Positions 27,961 through 38,297 of a stretch of DNA of 64,000 bases are shown piece after piece (position 1 is the first letter of the stretch; every line of letters starts with the position of its first letter). Below the pieces are notes generated by a model, which was given only the letters and a program-made list of their open reading frames with translations, had not been told where the DNA came from and did no database searches. The translations under genes were made by a program, and so were the position numbers. Source of the DNA: a bacterium (GTDB lineage Bacteria > Bacillota > Bacilli > Lactobacillales > Streptococcaceae); the NCBI GenBank assembly GCA_905221385.1, contig CAJNCV010000002.1, positions 179,754 to 243,753 of the forward strand, read 5' to 3'.

Positions 27961-28068
27961 ACAAGCAGTCTATAGATTTATTTTCTGAAAACTCGCCTTA
28001 TCTTTTACATTTGAAATCAATCTCCTTTTAAGGTACAATGGTAGAAATGAATTTTTGAGAGGTTAACA

Positions 28069-28872
28069 ATGAAAAAACTAGCAACCCTTCTTTTACTATC
28101 AACTGTTGCCCTAGCTGGATGTAGCAGTATCCAACGCAGTCTGCGTGGCGATGACTATGTTGACTCTAGTATCTCAGCTGAAGAAAGCTCAAAAGCAGCT
28201 GCTCAGGCCGCCAAAGATTTGAACGATGCTCTGACCAATGAAAATGCTAACTTCCCTCAACTTTCTAAAGAAGTTGCTGAAGATGAAGCTGAGGTCATTT
28301 TACACACAAATCAAGGCGATATCCGCATCAAACTCTTTCCAAAACTAGCACCACTAGCAGTTGAAAACTTCCTCACACATGCCAAAGAAGGCTACTATAA
28401 CGGCATCACCTTCCACCGTGTCATTGATGGCTTTATGGTCCAAACTGGAGATCCTAAGGGAGATGGTACAGGGGGGCAATCTATCTGGCATGATAAGGAT
28501 AAAACAAAGGACAAGGGAACTGGTTTCAAAAATGAAATTTCTCCTTACCTATACAATATCCGAGGAGCCCTTGCTATGGCTAACACTGGTCAGCCAAACA
28601 CCAACGGTAGCCAGTTCTTCATCAACCAAAACTCAACAGATATTTCAGCTAAGCTCCCTACCAGCAAGTATCCTAAGAAAATCATCGAAGCCTATAAAGA
28701 GGGAGGAAATCCTAGCCTAGATGGTAAACATCCTGTCTTTGGTCAAGTCATTGATGGCATGGATGTTGTCGATAAGATTGCCAAGGCTGAAAAAGATGAA
28801 AAAGACAAACCAACTACTGCTATCACTATCGATAGCATCGAAGTAGTGAAAGATTACGATTTTAAATCTTAA
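28069..28872 (+). CDS. slrA: Cyclophilin-type peptidyl-prolyl isomerase lipoprotein SlrA
   Basis: A surface lipoprotein of 267 aa: signal peptide, lipobox ALAGC with the Cys at about residue 18, a Ser/Ala-rich linker, then a cyclophilin domain ([50 protein letters not shown]). It matches the pneumococcal SlrA, which helps colonisation and folding of exported proteins. A TACAAT -10 and GAGAGG precede the ATG. It is convergent with the ABC-F gene and shares a terminator. Confidence 0.94.
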   Translation: MKKLATLLLLSTVALAGCSSIQRSLRGDDYVDSSISAEESSKAAAQAAKDLNDALTNENANFPQLSKEVAEDEAEVILHTNQGDIRIKLFPKLAPLAVENFLTHAKEGYYNGITFHRVIDGFMVQTGDPKGDGTGGQSIWHDKDKTKDKGTGFKNEISPYLYNIRGALAMANTGQPNTNGSQFFINQNSTDISAKLPTSKYPKKIIEAYKEGGNPSLDGKHPVFGQVIDGMDVVDKIAKAEKDEKDKPTTAITIDSIEVVKDYDFKS

Positions 28873-28881
28873 AAACCTAAA

Positions 28882-28912
28882 AAATACAGTATCCGCATTC
28901 GATACTGTATTT
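28882..28912. terminator. Bidirectional terminator between slrA and the ABC-F gene
   Basis: Perfect 12-bp stem AAATACAGTATC / GATACTGTATTT with a 7-nt loop and flanking A and T runs. Confidence 0.92.
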
Positions 28913-28926
28913 CTTTTTCCCTCATT

Positions 28927-30468
28927 TTAAGTTAGCTTGTTAAAGTCCCAGATTTGGTCCATCCAGCCTTCATAGAAGTCTGGTTCGTGGCAAACCATAA
29001 GAATGCTCCCTTTATACTCTTTAAGCGCACGCTTGAGTTCTTCCTTGGCATCCACATCTAGGTGATTGGTCGGCTCATCAAGCACCAAGACGTTATTTTC
29101 ACGGTTCATCAAGAGACAGAAACGTACCTTGGCTTGTTCCCCACCTGACAAGACCTGAATCTGACTTTCAATGTGCTTGGTCGTCAAACCACAACGAGCA
29201 AGGGCTGCACGAACCTCTGCCTGATTGAGTGCAGGAAAGGCATTCCAGACAGCTTCAAGAGGTGTTTGGCGATTTCCACCTTCTACTTCTTGCTCAAAAT
29301 AACCAAGTTCTAGGTAATCACCGCGTTCAACTTCCCCAGCGATTGGCGGAATAATGCCCAAGAGAGACTTCAACAGGGTTGTTTTCCCGATACCATTTGC
29401 CCCGATAATAGCAACCTTTTGATTGCGTTCAAAGGTGAGGTTTAAAGGCTTAGTCAGAGGACGGTCATAACCAATCTGCAAGTCCTTGGCTTGGAAGATA
29501 AAGCGCCCTGGCGTACGAGCTGGTTTGAAATCAAAGGACGGCTTTGGTTTCTCACTTTGTAGTTCGATAATATCCATCTTATCCAATTTCTTCTGGCGAG
29601 ACATGGCCATGTTTCGTGTTGCAACACGCGCTTTGTTTCGAGCAACAAAATCCTTGAGGTCGGCAATTTCTTTCTGTTGACGCTCATAGGCTGCTTCCAG
29701 TTGAGATTTATTCATAGCATAAACTTCTTGGAACTGGTAGTAGTCACCAGAGTAACGCGTCAACTGTTGATTTTCAACATGATAGACGATGTTGATTACG
29801 TCGTTGAGGAAAGGAATATCATGCGAAATAAGGACAAAAGCATTTTCATAGTTTTGGAGATAGCGCTTAAGCCAGTCAATGTGTTCAGCATCCAAGTAGT
29901 TAGTTGGCTCGTCAAGCAACAAAATATCTGGTTTTTCAAGGAGGAGTTTAGCCAAAAGCACCTTGGTTCGTTGCCCACCTGACAAAGAGGTTACATCCGT
30001 ATCCATGCCAAAGTCCATGACACCAAGGGCACGCGCTACTTCATCAATCTTAGCATCTAAAGTATAGAAATCACGACTCTCCAAACGGTCTTGGAGTTCT
30101 CCAACTTCTTCCATCAGCGCATCGATATCCGCTCCGTCTTCGGCCATTTCCATATAGAGGTCATTGATACGAGCTTCTGCTTCAAATAACTCATCAAAGG
30201 CTGTCCGCAAGACATCTCGCACGGTTTGACCTTCCTTTAGCACAGCATGCTGATCCAGGTAGCCAGCAGTCACATATTTGGACCACTCCACCTTCCCTTC
30301 ATCTGGTAACATCTTACCAGTCACAATGCTCATAAAGGTTGATTTCCCTTCACCATTGGCACCGACTAAGCCGATATGTTCACCCTTGAGGAGACGGAAG
30401 GACACATCTTCAAAAATTGCACGGTCACCAAAACCATGACTCAAATTTTTAACTTCTAAAATACTCAT
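28927..30468 (-). CDS. ABC-F family ATPase (YkpA/YbiT-like)
   Basis: A soluble 513-aa protein with two ABC domains and no membrane part: Walker A GANGEGKST and GANGIGKTT, signatures LSGGQRTK and LSGGEQAK, Walker B LLLDEPTNYLD and LVLDEPTNHLD. The charged linker between domains (ARVATRNMAMSRQKKLDKM) contacts the P-site tRNA in ABC-F proteins. Members act on ribosomes as translation factors or give antibiotic protection; this close match to housekeeping YkpA-like proteins favours a translation role. It begins 1 nt from the VanZ-like gene stop. Confidence 0.92.
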   Translation of the reverse strand: MSILEVKNLSHGFGDRAIFEDVSFRLLKGEHIGLVGANGEGKSTFMSIVTGKMLPDEGKVEWSKYVTAGYLDQHAVLKEGQTVRDVLRTAFDELFEAEARINDLYMEMAEDGADIDALMEEVGELQDRLESRDFYTLDAKIDEVARALGVMDFGMDTDVTSLSGGQRTKVLLAKLLLEKPDILLLDEPTNYLDAEHIDWLKRYLQNYENAFVLISHDIPFLNDVINIVYHVENQQLTRYSGDYYQFQEVYAMNKSQLEAAYERQQKEIADLKDFVARNKARVATRNMAMSRQKKLDKMDIIELQSEKPKPSFDFKPARTPGRFIFQAKDLQIGYDRPLTKPLNLTFERNQKVAIIGANGIGKTTLLKSLLGIIPPIAGEVERGDYLELGYFEQEVEGGNRQTPLEAVWNAFPALNQAEVRAALARCGLTTKHIESQIQVLSGGEQAKVRFCLLMNRENNVLVLDEPTNHLDVDAKEELKRALKEYKGSILMVCHEPDFYEGWMDQIWDFNKLT

Positions 30469-30469
30469 T

Positions 30470-30949
30470 CTAATTCCTTATCTTGTTTTTATGCAATCCT
30501 TTATAGAGGAGCCAAGCCAGATAGCCTCCCAGGGTATTGGTCCACAAATCATCAATCTCAAAGACGCGATTAAAATCAAAGAAAAAGTCCAAGATCAGCT
30601 GCGTACACTCAATTCCTAGACTCAGTAGAAAGCTGAGAAGGAGGATTTTTTTCGTTTGTCGCAAGTTTGGACAGAGATAAATGAGTTGAAAGACTAGGGG
30701 GAAAAGCAAGAAGACATTTAAAATGTTCTGCAAAAAGATCCAAAGGACTTGTCCCAAACTAGTCACTTCACCTAGATTCCAAAGGGAGTTTAAGGGAGTT
30801 AAAAGAAAAACCAGGCGTCCAAAAGTTTGAATACCTGGAGTTTCCACTCCTGTAGGAAGTTGAGGCTGGGGAGTAAAACAAAAACAGACAATGCATAGGC
30901 TGTAAACAGCCACTCCCAATCTTAAGATTAATTCTCTTTTTCTAGTCAT
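30470..30949 (-). CDS. VanZ-like family membrane protein
   Basis: A 159-aa protein with four predicted membrane helices and the VanZ-like pattern: an N-terminal helix, a loop with FTPQPQLP, LNVFLLFPLVF in helix 2 or 3, and SLGIECTQLIL ... FEIDDLWTNTLGG at the end. VanZ gives mild teicoplanin resistance in enterococci, but most relatives have no known role, and no other glycopeptide genes are present. It sits 1 nt after rlmN and before the ABC-F gene, so the three are co-transcribed. Confidence 0.88.
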   Translation of the reverse strand: MTRKRELILRLGVAVYSLCIVCFCFTPQPQLPTGVETPGIQTFGRLVFLLTPLNSLWNLGEVTSLGQVLWIFLQNILNVFLLFPLVFQLIYLCPNLRQTKKILLLSFLLSLGIECTQLILDFFFDFNRVFEIDDLWTNTLGGYLAWLLYKGLHKNKIRN

Positions 30950-30950
30950 T

Positions 30951-32036
30951 TTATGGATTTACCGCTGCGACTGCCTTCTGGCGATCACGTTTCATTGTAT
31001 TGGAGCGCAATTGTCCACAAGCTGCATCAATATCTGTACCATGCTCTTGACGGACAACACAGTTAATCCCTTTTTTCTTGAGGGTATCGTAGAAGGCCAT
31101 CACGCGCTCTTTAGGACTACGGCTATATTGGTCGTGTTCACTAACTGGATTGTAAGGAATTAAGTTTACATAAGACAATTTCTTGATGTTCTTGAGCAAT
31201 TCAGCCAACTCCAAGGCTTGTTCAACGCCATCGTTGACTTCATTGAGCATGATGTATTCAAAGGTTACACGACGATTAGTTGTTTCGATATAGTACTCAA
31301 TAGCTGCGAAGAGTTTTTCAATCGGAAAGGCACGGTTGATCTTCATGATGCTTGAGCGCAATTCATTATTGGGTGCATGAAGAGAAACAGCGAGATTGAC
31401 CTGCACTCCTTCATTAGCAAAGTCACGAATCTTGTGTGCCAAACCTGAAGTTGAAACTGTGATGTGACGAGCACCGATCGCCATCCCCTTGTCATCATTG
31501 ATGGTACGAACGAAATTCAATACATTGTTGTAGTTATCAAATGGTTCACCTATTCCCATGACAACGATATGGCTGACACGTTCATCCTGACCACGTTCAT
31601 CAAAGTATTTCTGAACCAGCATAATCTGCGCTACGATTTCACCGTTATTGAGGTCACGTTGCTTCTTGATCAAGCCTGATGCACAGAAGGTACAACCAAT
31701 ATTACAGCCGACCTGAGTGGTCACACAGACTGACAAACCGTAGTGTTGACGCATCAACACAGTCTCAATCAACATGCCATCTGGCAACTCAAAAAGATAC
31801 TTAACAGTACCGTCAGCTGACTCTTGCACGATCCGCTGTTTCAATGGATTGACCACAAACTGGTCATTGAGCTTGGCAATCAAATCTTTAGAAAGGTTGG
31901 TCATTTCTTCAAATGACTGGACACGTTTACGGTAAAGCCATTCCCAGATTTGATCTGCTCGGAATTTCTTTTCTCCCTGTTCTAATACCCATTCTTGCAT
32001 GGTTTGACGTGTTAAACTATAAATAGACGGTTTCAT
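30951..32036 (-). CDS. rlmN: Dual-specificity 23S rRNA/tRNA adenine-C2 methyltransferase RlmN
   Basis: A radical-SAM enzyme that methylates A2503 in 23S rRNA and A37 in some tRNAs. The 361-aa protein has the iron-sulfur motif [11 protein letters not shown] and the second resolving Cys in [22 protein letters not shown] is the conserved SAM-contacting strand. The gene starts 20 nt after yutD and heads the rlmN-vanZ-ABC-F run. Loss of RlmN alters linezolid susceptibility in some species. Confidence 0.97.
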   Translation of the reverse strand: MKPSIYSLTRQTMQEWVLEQGEKKFRADQIWEWLYRKRVQSFEEMTNLSKDLIAKLNDQFVVNPLKQRIVQESADGTVKYLFELPDGMLIETVLMRQHYGLSVCVTTQVGCNIGCTFCASGLIKKQRDLNNGEIVAQIMLVQKYFDERGQDERVSHIVVMGIGEPFDNYNNVLNFVRTINDDKGMAIGARHITVSTSGLAHKIRDFANEGVQVNLAVSLHAPNNELRSSIMKINRAFPIEKLFAAIEYYIETTNRRVTFEYIMLNEVNDGVEQALELAELLKNIKKLSYVNLIPYNPVSEHDQYSRSPKERVMAFYDTLKKKGINCVVRQEHGTDIDAACGQLRSNTMKRDRQKAVAAVNP

Positions 32037-32056
32037 CTCTTCTCCTTATTCTTTAT

Positions 32057-32587
32057 CTATTTCTGACGAATGACAAAATGGCGCTGTCCCTTGTCCTCTT
32101 TCTGGGACTTTTGGTCCTTATGACGACGTCTATTTCGCTTATCCGCATTTGGTTTTCTCTTGTTTTGCGAAGGTTTCTTGCCTCTTCTAGGAAGGTTTTC
32201 CTCATCCTTTTTACGCATTTTTTTGTCAAATGAAGCCCGCTTCGGTGCTTGATTTTCTAGGACAAAATAGGCACAACCATAACTGCAATACTCTAAAAGA
32301 TAGTCCTGTAAACGACTAATCTTTTCAATTTCTTCCTCTGTTCGGTCATCTTTGTAAAAGCCACGTAGACGGAGCTGTTCATTGCTCCAGTCCCCCACGA
32401 CATAATCAAACTTGGTCAACACTTCTGAGAAGCGTTGATTAAAGACTGTCACATCGAAGGCATCCTTGATATTTTCAACCAAGGTAAAAGCAATCCCTTC
32501 AGTCTCAACCTTATCCCCATTTACATGAAATTCTGGGCCAGGAAACTTGTTATAGTTGTATAATTCAGGTGCAATTTCTTTACGCAT
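32057..32587 (-). CDS. YutD-like protein (DUF1027)
   Basis: A 176-aa protein with the YutD core (about residues 28-100, YVVGDWSNEQLRLRGFYKD, then YCSYGCAYFVLEN) and a long basic C-terminal tail rich in Lys, Arg and Asn from about residue 115. The tail suggests nucleic-acid or ribosome contact, which is inference. Function is unknown. AAAGGAAG precedes the ATG, and rlmN follows closely, so it is the first gene of that operon. Confidence 0.88.
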   Translation of the reverse strand: MRKEIAPELYNYNKFPGPEFHVNGDKVETEGIAFTLVENIKDAFDVTVFNQRFSEVLTKFDYVVGDWSNEQLRLRGFYKDDRTEEEIEKISRLQDYLLEYCSYGCAYFVLENQAPKRASFDKKMRKKDEENLPRRGKKPSQNKRKPNADKRNRRRHKDQKSQKEDKGQRHFVIRQK

Positions 32588-32668
32588 AGTCTTCCTTTTC
32601 CACGATTACTTAACACTCTATTTTACCATAATTTCTAGCAATTAGCACATTTCTCATAAAAATGAAAA

Positions 32669-32692
32669 AAGTCTGACGATTTTGTCAGACTT
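32669..32692 (-). terminator. sodA terminator
   Basis: AAGTCTGAC / GTCAGACTT perfect stem with T-run on the minus strand. A second, smaller hairpin (about 32709-32732, AGAGAAGA / TCTTCCCT) lies between it and the sodA stop. Confidence 0.88.
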
Positions 32693-32740
32693 CTGCCTAT
32701 AAACCAAAAAAGAGAAGATTGGCTCTTCCCTTCCTATTTT

Positions 32741-33346
32741 TTATTTAGCTGCTGCGTAAAGCTCATTTACTTTGTTCCAGTTAATGACTGAGAAGAAAGC
32801 TTTGATGTAGTCAGGACGTACATTGCGGTATTTCACGTAGTAAGCATGTTCCCAAACGTCCAAGCCCAAGATTGGTTTTTTGCCTTCTGAGATTGGTGTG
32901 TCTTGGTTTGCTGTTGAAGTTACTTCAAGCTTCCCTTCTTTGTTGACAACCAACCATGCCCATCCAGAACCGAAGCGAGTTGTAGCTGCTGCTGTAAAGG
33001 CTGCTTGGAATTCTTCAAATGAACCAAATGTTGCGTCGATTGCTGCTTCAAGTTCTGCTGATGGAGCAGTTTTTTCAGGAGTCATCCATTCCCAGAAAAG
33101 AGCGTGGTTCAAGTGTCCCCCACCGTTATTGATAAGCGCTTGGCGGATATCAGCTGGGATAGAGTCTACATCAGCAAGCAAGGCTTCAAGGTCTTCACCG
33201 ATTTCAGGGTGTTTTTCAAGCGCTGCGTTTGCATTGTTGACATAAGTTTGGTGGTGTTTGTCATGGTGCAAGTGCATTGTTTCTGCATCGATGTATGGTT
33301 CCAAAGCGTCGTATGCGTATGGAAGGTCTGGTAAGATAATAGCCAT
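32741..33346 (-). CDS. sodA: Manganese-type superoxide dismutase
   Basis: Converts superoxide to peroxide and oxygen. The 201-aa protein shows the four metal ligands in context: [13 protein letters not shown] (first His), [10 protein letters not shown] (second His), and DVWEHAYY (Asp and His). Streptococcal SodA is manganese-dependent. GAGGT precedes the ATG. It has its own promoter with an inverted repeat over the -10 and tandem hairpins after the stop. Confidence 0.97.
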   Translation of the reverse strand: MAIILPDLPYAYDALEPYIDAETMHLHHDKHHQTYVNNANAALEKHPEIGEDLEALLADVDSIPADIRQALINNGGGHLNHALFWEWMTPEKTAPSAELEAAIDATFGSFEEFQAAFTAAATTRFGSGWAWLVVNKEGKLEVTSTANQDTPISEGKKPILGLDVWEHAYYVKYRNVRPDYIKAFFSVINWNKVNELYAAAK

Positions 33347-33377
33347 CTGTAATACCTCTTTTTCTTTCTATATGAAA

Positions 33378-33406
33378 ATGATAACGCAATCATCCTCTTT
33401 TTTCAA
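33378..33406 (-). promoter_or_regulatory. sodA promoter with an inverted repeat over the -10
   Basis: On the minus strand TTGAAA (33406-33401), a 17-bp spacer and TATCAT (33383-33378). The -10 forms one arm of the repeat ATGAT-N6-ATCAT (33378-33393), a possible repressor site. Confidence 0.5.
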
Positions 33407-33415
33407 GTTTTTTGC

Positions 33416-34456
33416 TCAATTTGCTTCTGCCGCGATCTGCAAAAGCGCCTTTTCAAACAGGTACCCTTTTTCATAGACACCTGTCTTAATCTGGTAGTCT
33501 GTTTCAATCAAATAAGAAATCACTCGCTTGAGAAAGGCCAAGGAAATCCCTCTCGAATCTCTCAATGCGAACTTGATTTGATAAGGATTAGGATTGCGTC
33601 CCAAATAAGTTCCCAGACTGCTTGCGATCTGCGATTCCGTCTGACCAGCTTCTGATAAAATCTTCACCTGGGTAAAGGTTCGAAACTGTCCTAACATGAC
33701 CGCTATGAGCTTGATTTCGTCCTCCCCTTGCAAGGTCAAATCTCTAACCAAGTCACGCGCCTGGTCAATCTTCTTAGCTAAAATAAACTGAGTCAAATCA
33801 AAAATATTGTCTTGCAAAGTCTTTGGAATGGCTTCGATAATATCCTTTTCCTCAATCACATCGCCTGACTTATAAGACTGTAAGAAGAGGAGATTTTTCT
33901 GGATTTCACTAAATTGAAAACCAGACTTGATAAGTAGATTTTCAAAGGATTGCCCCACAAACTGCAGACCTTGTTTCTGGCTCCACTTTTGGAAATATTG
34001 GCGCAATTCTTGTTCTTTGGCTTCTACTGCATCAAAAACCTTGGCATCACGCTTAAGTAATTTGACCAACCGTCTTTTGCTATCCAACTTTCCTTCCGCA
34101 AAAATCAAGAGTTTAGTCGTTGGTGAAGGGTTATCAAGGTATGCCTCAAATGACTTGAGCTCATCATCTGTTAAAAAACGTTTCTTGGCTGTTGTAATAT
34201 CGACAAAATGGTCTAATATCACGATTTTCTCATCCGCAAAGAAAGGGAGACTAACCAGCTCCAACTCTAAGTCTTTATAAGCTACTTCTTTCATATCAAA
34301 GTAAGCAAAATTGAGATCAGCTGGATCATAACCAATCTGTTTCAACACTTGACTCTTCATAACTTCAAACTGGCCCTGGTCTGTCCCTGTAAATAGATTC
34401 AAGCTAGATAGATTTGATAAAGTCAACTTCTGACTGTCTTCAATGGCTAGCATCAT
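33416..34456 (-). CDS. holA: DNA polymerase III subunit delta
   Basis: The clamp-loader subunit that opens the beta sliding clamp. The 346-aa protein has the N-terminal HolA fold (NLFTGTDQGQFEVMKSQVLK), LVSLPFFADEKIVIL in the middle, and a helical collar domain at the end (FALRDSRGISLAFLKRVISYL). Two adjacent Met codons are possible starts. It precedes sodA by only about 70 nt, which contains the sodA promoter. Confidence 0.94.
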   Translation of the reverse strand: MMLAIEDSQKLTLSNLSSLNLFTGTDQGQFEVMKSQVLKQIGYDPADLNFAYFDMKEVAYKDLELELVSLPFFADEKIVILDHFVDITTAKKRFLTDDELKSFEAYLDNPSPTTKLLIFAEGKLDSKRRLVKLLKRDAKVFDAVEAKEQELRQYFQKWSQKQGLQFVGQSFENLLIKSGFQFSEIQKNLLFLQSYKSGDVIEEKDIIEAIPKTLQDNIFDLTQFILAKKIDQARDLVRDLTLQGEDEIKLIAVMLGQFRTFTQVKILSEAGQTESQIASSLGTYLGRNPNPYQIKFALRDSRGISLAFLKRVISYLIETDYQIKTGVYEKGYLFEKALLQIAAEAN

Positions 34457-34485
34457 CTCTCCTTTCTTCTGATTTTTTATTAAAC

Positions 34486-35421
34486 TTAATCAATATAGCG
34501 CAATTTCCCACGGAAATCTTCTAGGTTCTCGTACCCTTTTTCCGCCATAGTAGCTTTCAGTTCATTGGTAATGCGTTCAAAAGCACTGATACCTTCTTTG
34601 TGAAGAGTGGTCCCTACTTGCACCATACTCGCACCGCAGAGGATATGTTCAAAGGCATCACGACCCGTAAGAACGCCACCCGTTCCGATGATTTGGATTT
34701 GGGGATTTAAACGTTGGTAAAAGGCGTGCACATTCGCTAGAGCAGTCGGTTTGATATACTCTCCACCAATTCCACCAAAACCATTCTTAGGACGAATCAC
34801 GACAGACTCGTCTTCTATATAAAGGCCGTTTCCGATAGAGTTAACACAGTTAACAAACTTGAGCGGGTATTTGTTGAAAATAGCTGCCGCTTGATCAAAG
34901 TGAACAATATCAAAATAAGGTGGCAATTTGATCCCAAGAGGTTTGGTAAAGTAGGTAAATACTTCTGCCAAGATACAATCTGTTGTCTCAAAATCATAAG
35001 CAATCTGAGGTTTTCCTGGAACATTTGGACAAGAGAGATTAAGCTCTGTCAGTCCTTTGAATTCACTCTCTTGAACTTTTTTCAAGATGGTATGCGTTTC
35101 TGCTGGAGACATGCCAACTAAAGATAGGAAGAAAGTTCGGTTTGGCTCTTTTTCCTGCAAGTCCAAAAGATAGTCCAGATAGTAGTCTAAGCCGTTATTT
35201 GGCAAGCCCATAGAGTTGATAGAACCAAGTGGAACATCCTGATAACGTGGCTCAGGATTGCCCTGACGAAAGTCCAAGGTCGCAGTCTTCGTAACAAAAG
35301 TACCCGCCGCTGAGTTTTTGACCCCTTCAAGCTCTTCTATCGTCATACAAGCCACACCCGCTGCATTCATCAAGCAATTGTCAAACTCAAAGCCAGCTAT
35401 TTGTGTTTTCGTTGATACCAT
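34486..35421 (-). CDS. pyrDA: Dihydroorotate dehydrogenase A (class 1A, fumarate)
   Basis: Oxidises dihydroorotate to orotate in pyrimidine synthesis, using fumarate. The 311-aa FMN barrel has the active-site Cys in [12 protein letters not shown], which marks the class 1A/1B families, and [26 protein letters not shown] for FMN phosphate. Close similarity to the lactococcal A enzyme, and absence of a PyrK partner nearby, supports class 1A. CTGGAGG precedes the ATG and TATAAT lies upstream. It is not beside other pyr genes. Confidence 0.95.
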   Translation of the reverse strand: MVSTKTQIAGFEFDNCLMNAAGVACMTIEELEGVKNSAAGTFVTKTATLDFRQGNPEPRYQDVPLGSINSMGLPNNGLDYYLDYLLDLQEKEPNRTFFLSLVGMSPAETHTILKKVQESEFKGLTELNLSCPNVPGKPQIAYDFETTDCILAEVFTYFTKPLGIKLPPYFDIVHFDQAAAIFNKYPLKFVNCVNSIGNGLYIEDESVVIRPKNGFGGIGGEYIKPTALANVHAFYQRLNPQIQIIGTGGVLTGRDAFEHILCGASMVQVGTTLHKEGISAFERITNELKATMAEKGYENLEDFRGKLRYID

Positions 35422-35557
35422 GATTCTGATCCTCCAGATTCCTTTTATTTCTAATATTATACCATACTTTAAGATTTTCTCTTTGAGAAACTAATTTCTA
35501 TATAAAATGTTCGGTTTTGTAAATTGAAAGAATTTTTAGAAAATTTCTGTTTTTTTC

Positions 35558-35586
35558 TTTACACTCAAAAAAAATTCTGCTATAAT
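35558..35586 (+). promoter_or_regulatory. gdhA promoter
   Basis: TTTACA (35558-35563), a 17-bp spacer and TATAAT (35581-35586), with AAAGGAG before the gdhA ATG. Confidence 0.8.
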
Positions 35587-35607
35587 GGCTCATGTAATAA
35601 AATATAA

Positions 35608-36972
<1,365 letters not shown>

Positions 36973-37000
36973 TTAGTCGATACATCCTATCGGAGGACAA

Positions 37001-37489
37001 ATGATGAACTTACGGCCAATGGAAGTAAGAGATAATCCAGCTGTAGCACAACTCATTCGAGCTAGTCTTGAAGAATTCGGGCTTGACAAACCTGGAACTG
37101 TCTACTTTGATTCTCATCTAGATCATTTGGCCGACTACTATCAACAGCAAGAGAGAGCAGCTTACTTTATTCTGGAAGATGAAGGTCAGCTGGTTGGCTG
37201 TGGTGGCTTTGCACCTGTGTCTGATAAGATTGCTGAATTACAAAAACTGTATGTCACTAAAAATAGCCGTGGCAAAGGTTATTCCAGCAGGTTGATAAAG
37301 CGGATATTCCATGAAGCCCGCCTAGCAGGTTATGAACAACTTTATCTAGAAACCTCTACTGAACTGGCTACGGCCGTAGCCATCTATCAGCACTATGGTT
37401 TTACAGCATTGCAACAACCACTTTCTAACGCCGTCGGCCACCCAGCTATGAATATCTGGATGATAAAATCTCTCTTATCAGATGAATAG
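37001..37489 (+). CDS. GNAT-family N-acetyltransferase
   Basis: A 162-aa acetyltransferase with the acetyl-CoA loop KNSRGKGYSSRLIKRIF (the R/Q-x-x-G-x-G/A motif), preceded by the beta strand LQKLYVT. LYLETSTELATAVAIYQHYGF is the family C-terminal region. The substrate cannot be told. GGAGG precedes ATGATG. A small stem (CGATA-CATCC-TATCG) lies right before that ribosome-binding site. It probably reads through from gdhA. Confidence 0.88.
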   Translation: MMNLRPMEVRDNPAVAQLIRASLEEFGLDKPGTVYFDSHLDHLADYYQQQERAAYFILEDEGQLVGCGGFAPVSDKIAELQKLYVTKNSRGKGYSSRLIKRIFHEARLAGYEQLYLETSTELATAVAIYQHYGFTALQQPLSNAVGHPAMNIWMIKSLLSDE

Positions 37490-37516
37490 ATGGCAGTATA
37501 CTAATGTAGCCAATGC

Positions 37517-37585
37517 TATAATAGTAAAGATATTGTTTAAAATTCATTTGTTCAATCCTCAATCGCTCTGATTGGGGATTTTTGT
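37517..37585 (+). ncRNA. Candidate short RNA downstream of the acetyltransferase gene
   Basis: A strong extended -10, TGC-TATAAT (37514-37522), lies in the intergenic region with no open frame after it. About 30 nt beyond the expected start there is a clear terminator hairpin (37554-37580) followed by T. The predicted transcript is roughly 55 nt. It could instead be only the gdhA-acetyltransferase terminator with a chance -10. No known RNA family is recognised; the paired TTTAAG boxes of CiaR-controlled csRNAs are absent. Confidence 0.35.
37554..37584 (+). terminator. Terminator after the acetyltransferase gene / candidate RNA
   Basis: ATCCTCAATC / GATTGGGGAT stem, loop GCTCT, then TTTT. Confidence 0.85.
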
Positions 37586-37594
37586 ATTAGTTTT

Positions 37595-37625
37595 AAAAAA
37601 GCCCACTATTTCTAATAGTAAGCTT
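37595..37625 (-). terminator. Terminator of the oxidoreductase-TetR operon
   Basis: On the minus strand AAGC-TT-ACTATT / AATAGT-GG-GCTT followed by a T-run, 11 nt past the TetR stop. Confidence 0.8.
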
Positions 37626-37636
37626 AAAATCAAGAT

Positions 37637-38281
37637 CTATTTTACCTCTACTAAGGCAAAAGACAGGCATTCAACTATTTCATTTACTGTTTCATCTATG
37701 TCTAGGTCCTCATTATCATTCAACATCATTGGAAGAGCATAAGAAAGACTCAAAGCCAAAATATAGCGAACGATTCTTTCATTAGACCAATCTCGGATAA
37801 CACCTTTTTCTTTAAACTGATTCAGAACTGAACTAATTGGCTTAATGATAGAGTGAACAATGACATTCCCTAACTGGTCAGAAATAGTTTTATCAATAAA
37901 AGAACGACTCAAGAGAATTTTAACTTGCATTTGATTCTTCTGAATGAAAACTAGTCTATCTCGAACAATGCTTCTCAAAAATAGCGGAAAAGACTCTTGG
38001 TTTGCTGTAAATTTCTTCTCAGAAAAATCAGCAATCACATCTGGAATAACCTGTTCGAGAAAAGTTGATAGAATAGCTTCTAAGATGCCTTCCTTGGTTT
38101 TAAAGTAACTAAAAACTGTCCCTTCTGAAACTCCTGCTTCCTTGGCGATAAGACTGGCTGTTGTGTTTTCAAAACCAATTTCTGAAAATAACTTTAGACT
38201 TGACAACAGTACTTGACGTTGTTTTAAACTCAAATTGCTATTTTCTAATGTCTGGGCATACTTTTGTTCTAAACTTTCCAT
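37637..38281 (-). CDS. TetR-family transcriptional regulator
   Basis: A 214-aa repressor-type protein. The N-terminal helix-turn-helix is FENTTASLIAKEAGVSEGTV followed by FSYFKTKEGILEAIL; the rest is a helical ligand-binding and dimer domain of unknown effector. I chose the ATG at 38281 because GAGAGG lies 8 nt upstream; a GTG at 38290 is in frame. It follows the oxidoreductase gene by 16 nt. The 16-bp palindrome at the operon promoter is its likely operator, so autoregulation is probable. Confidence 0.88.
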   Translation of the reverse strand: MESLEQKYAQTLENSNLSLKQRQVLLSSLKLFSEIGFENTTASLIAKEAGVSEGTVFSYFKTKEGILEAILSTFLEQVIPDVIADFSEKKFTANQESFPLFLRSIVRDRLVFIQKNQMQVKILLSRSFIDKTISDQLGNVIVHSIIKPISSVLNQFKEKGVIRDWSNERIVRYILALSLSYALPMMLNDNEDLDIDETVNEIVECLSFALVEVK

Positions 38282-38297
38282 CACTAGCACCTCTCTG

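Noticed and set aside
37523..37560. CiaR-controlled csRNA
   Set aside because: Only one TTTAA-like match is present; the paired TTTAAG boxes with 5-nt spacing are absent.
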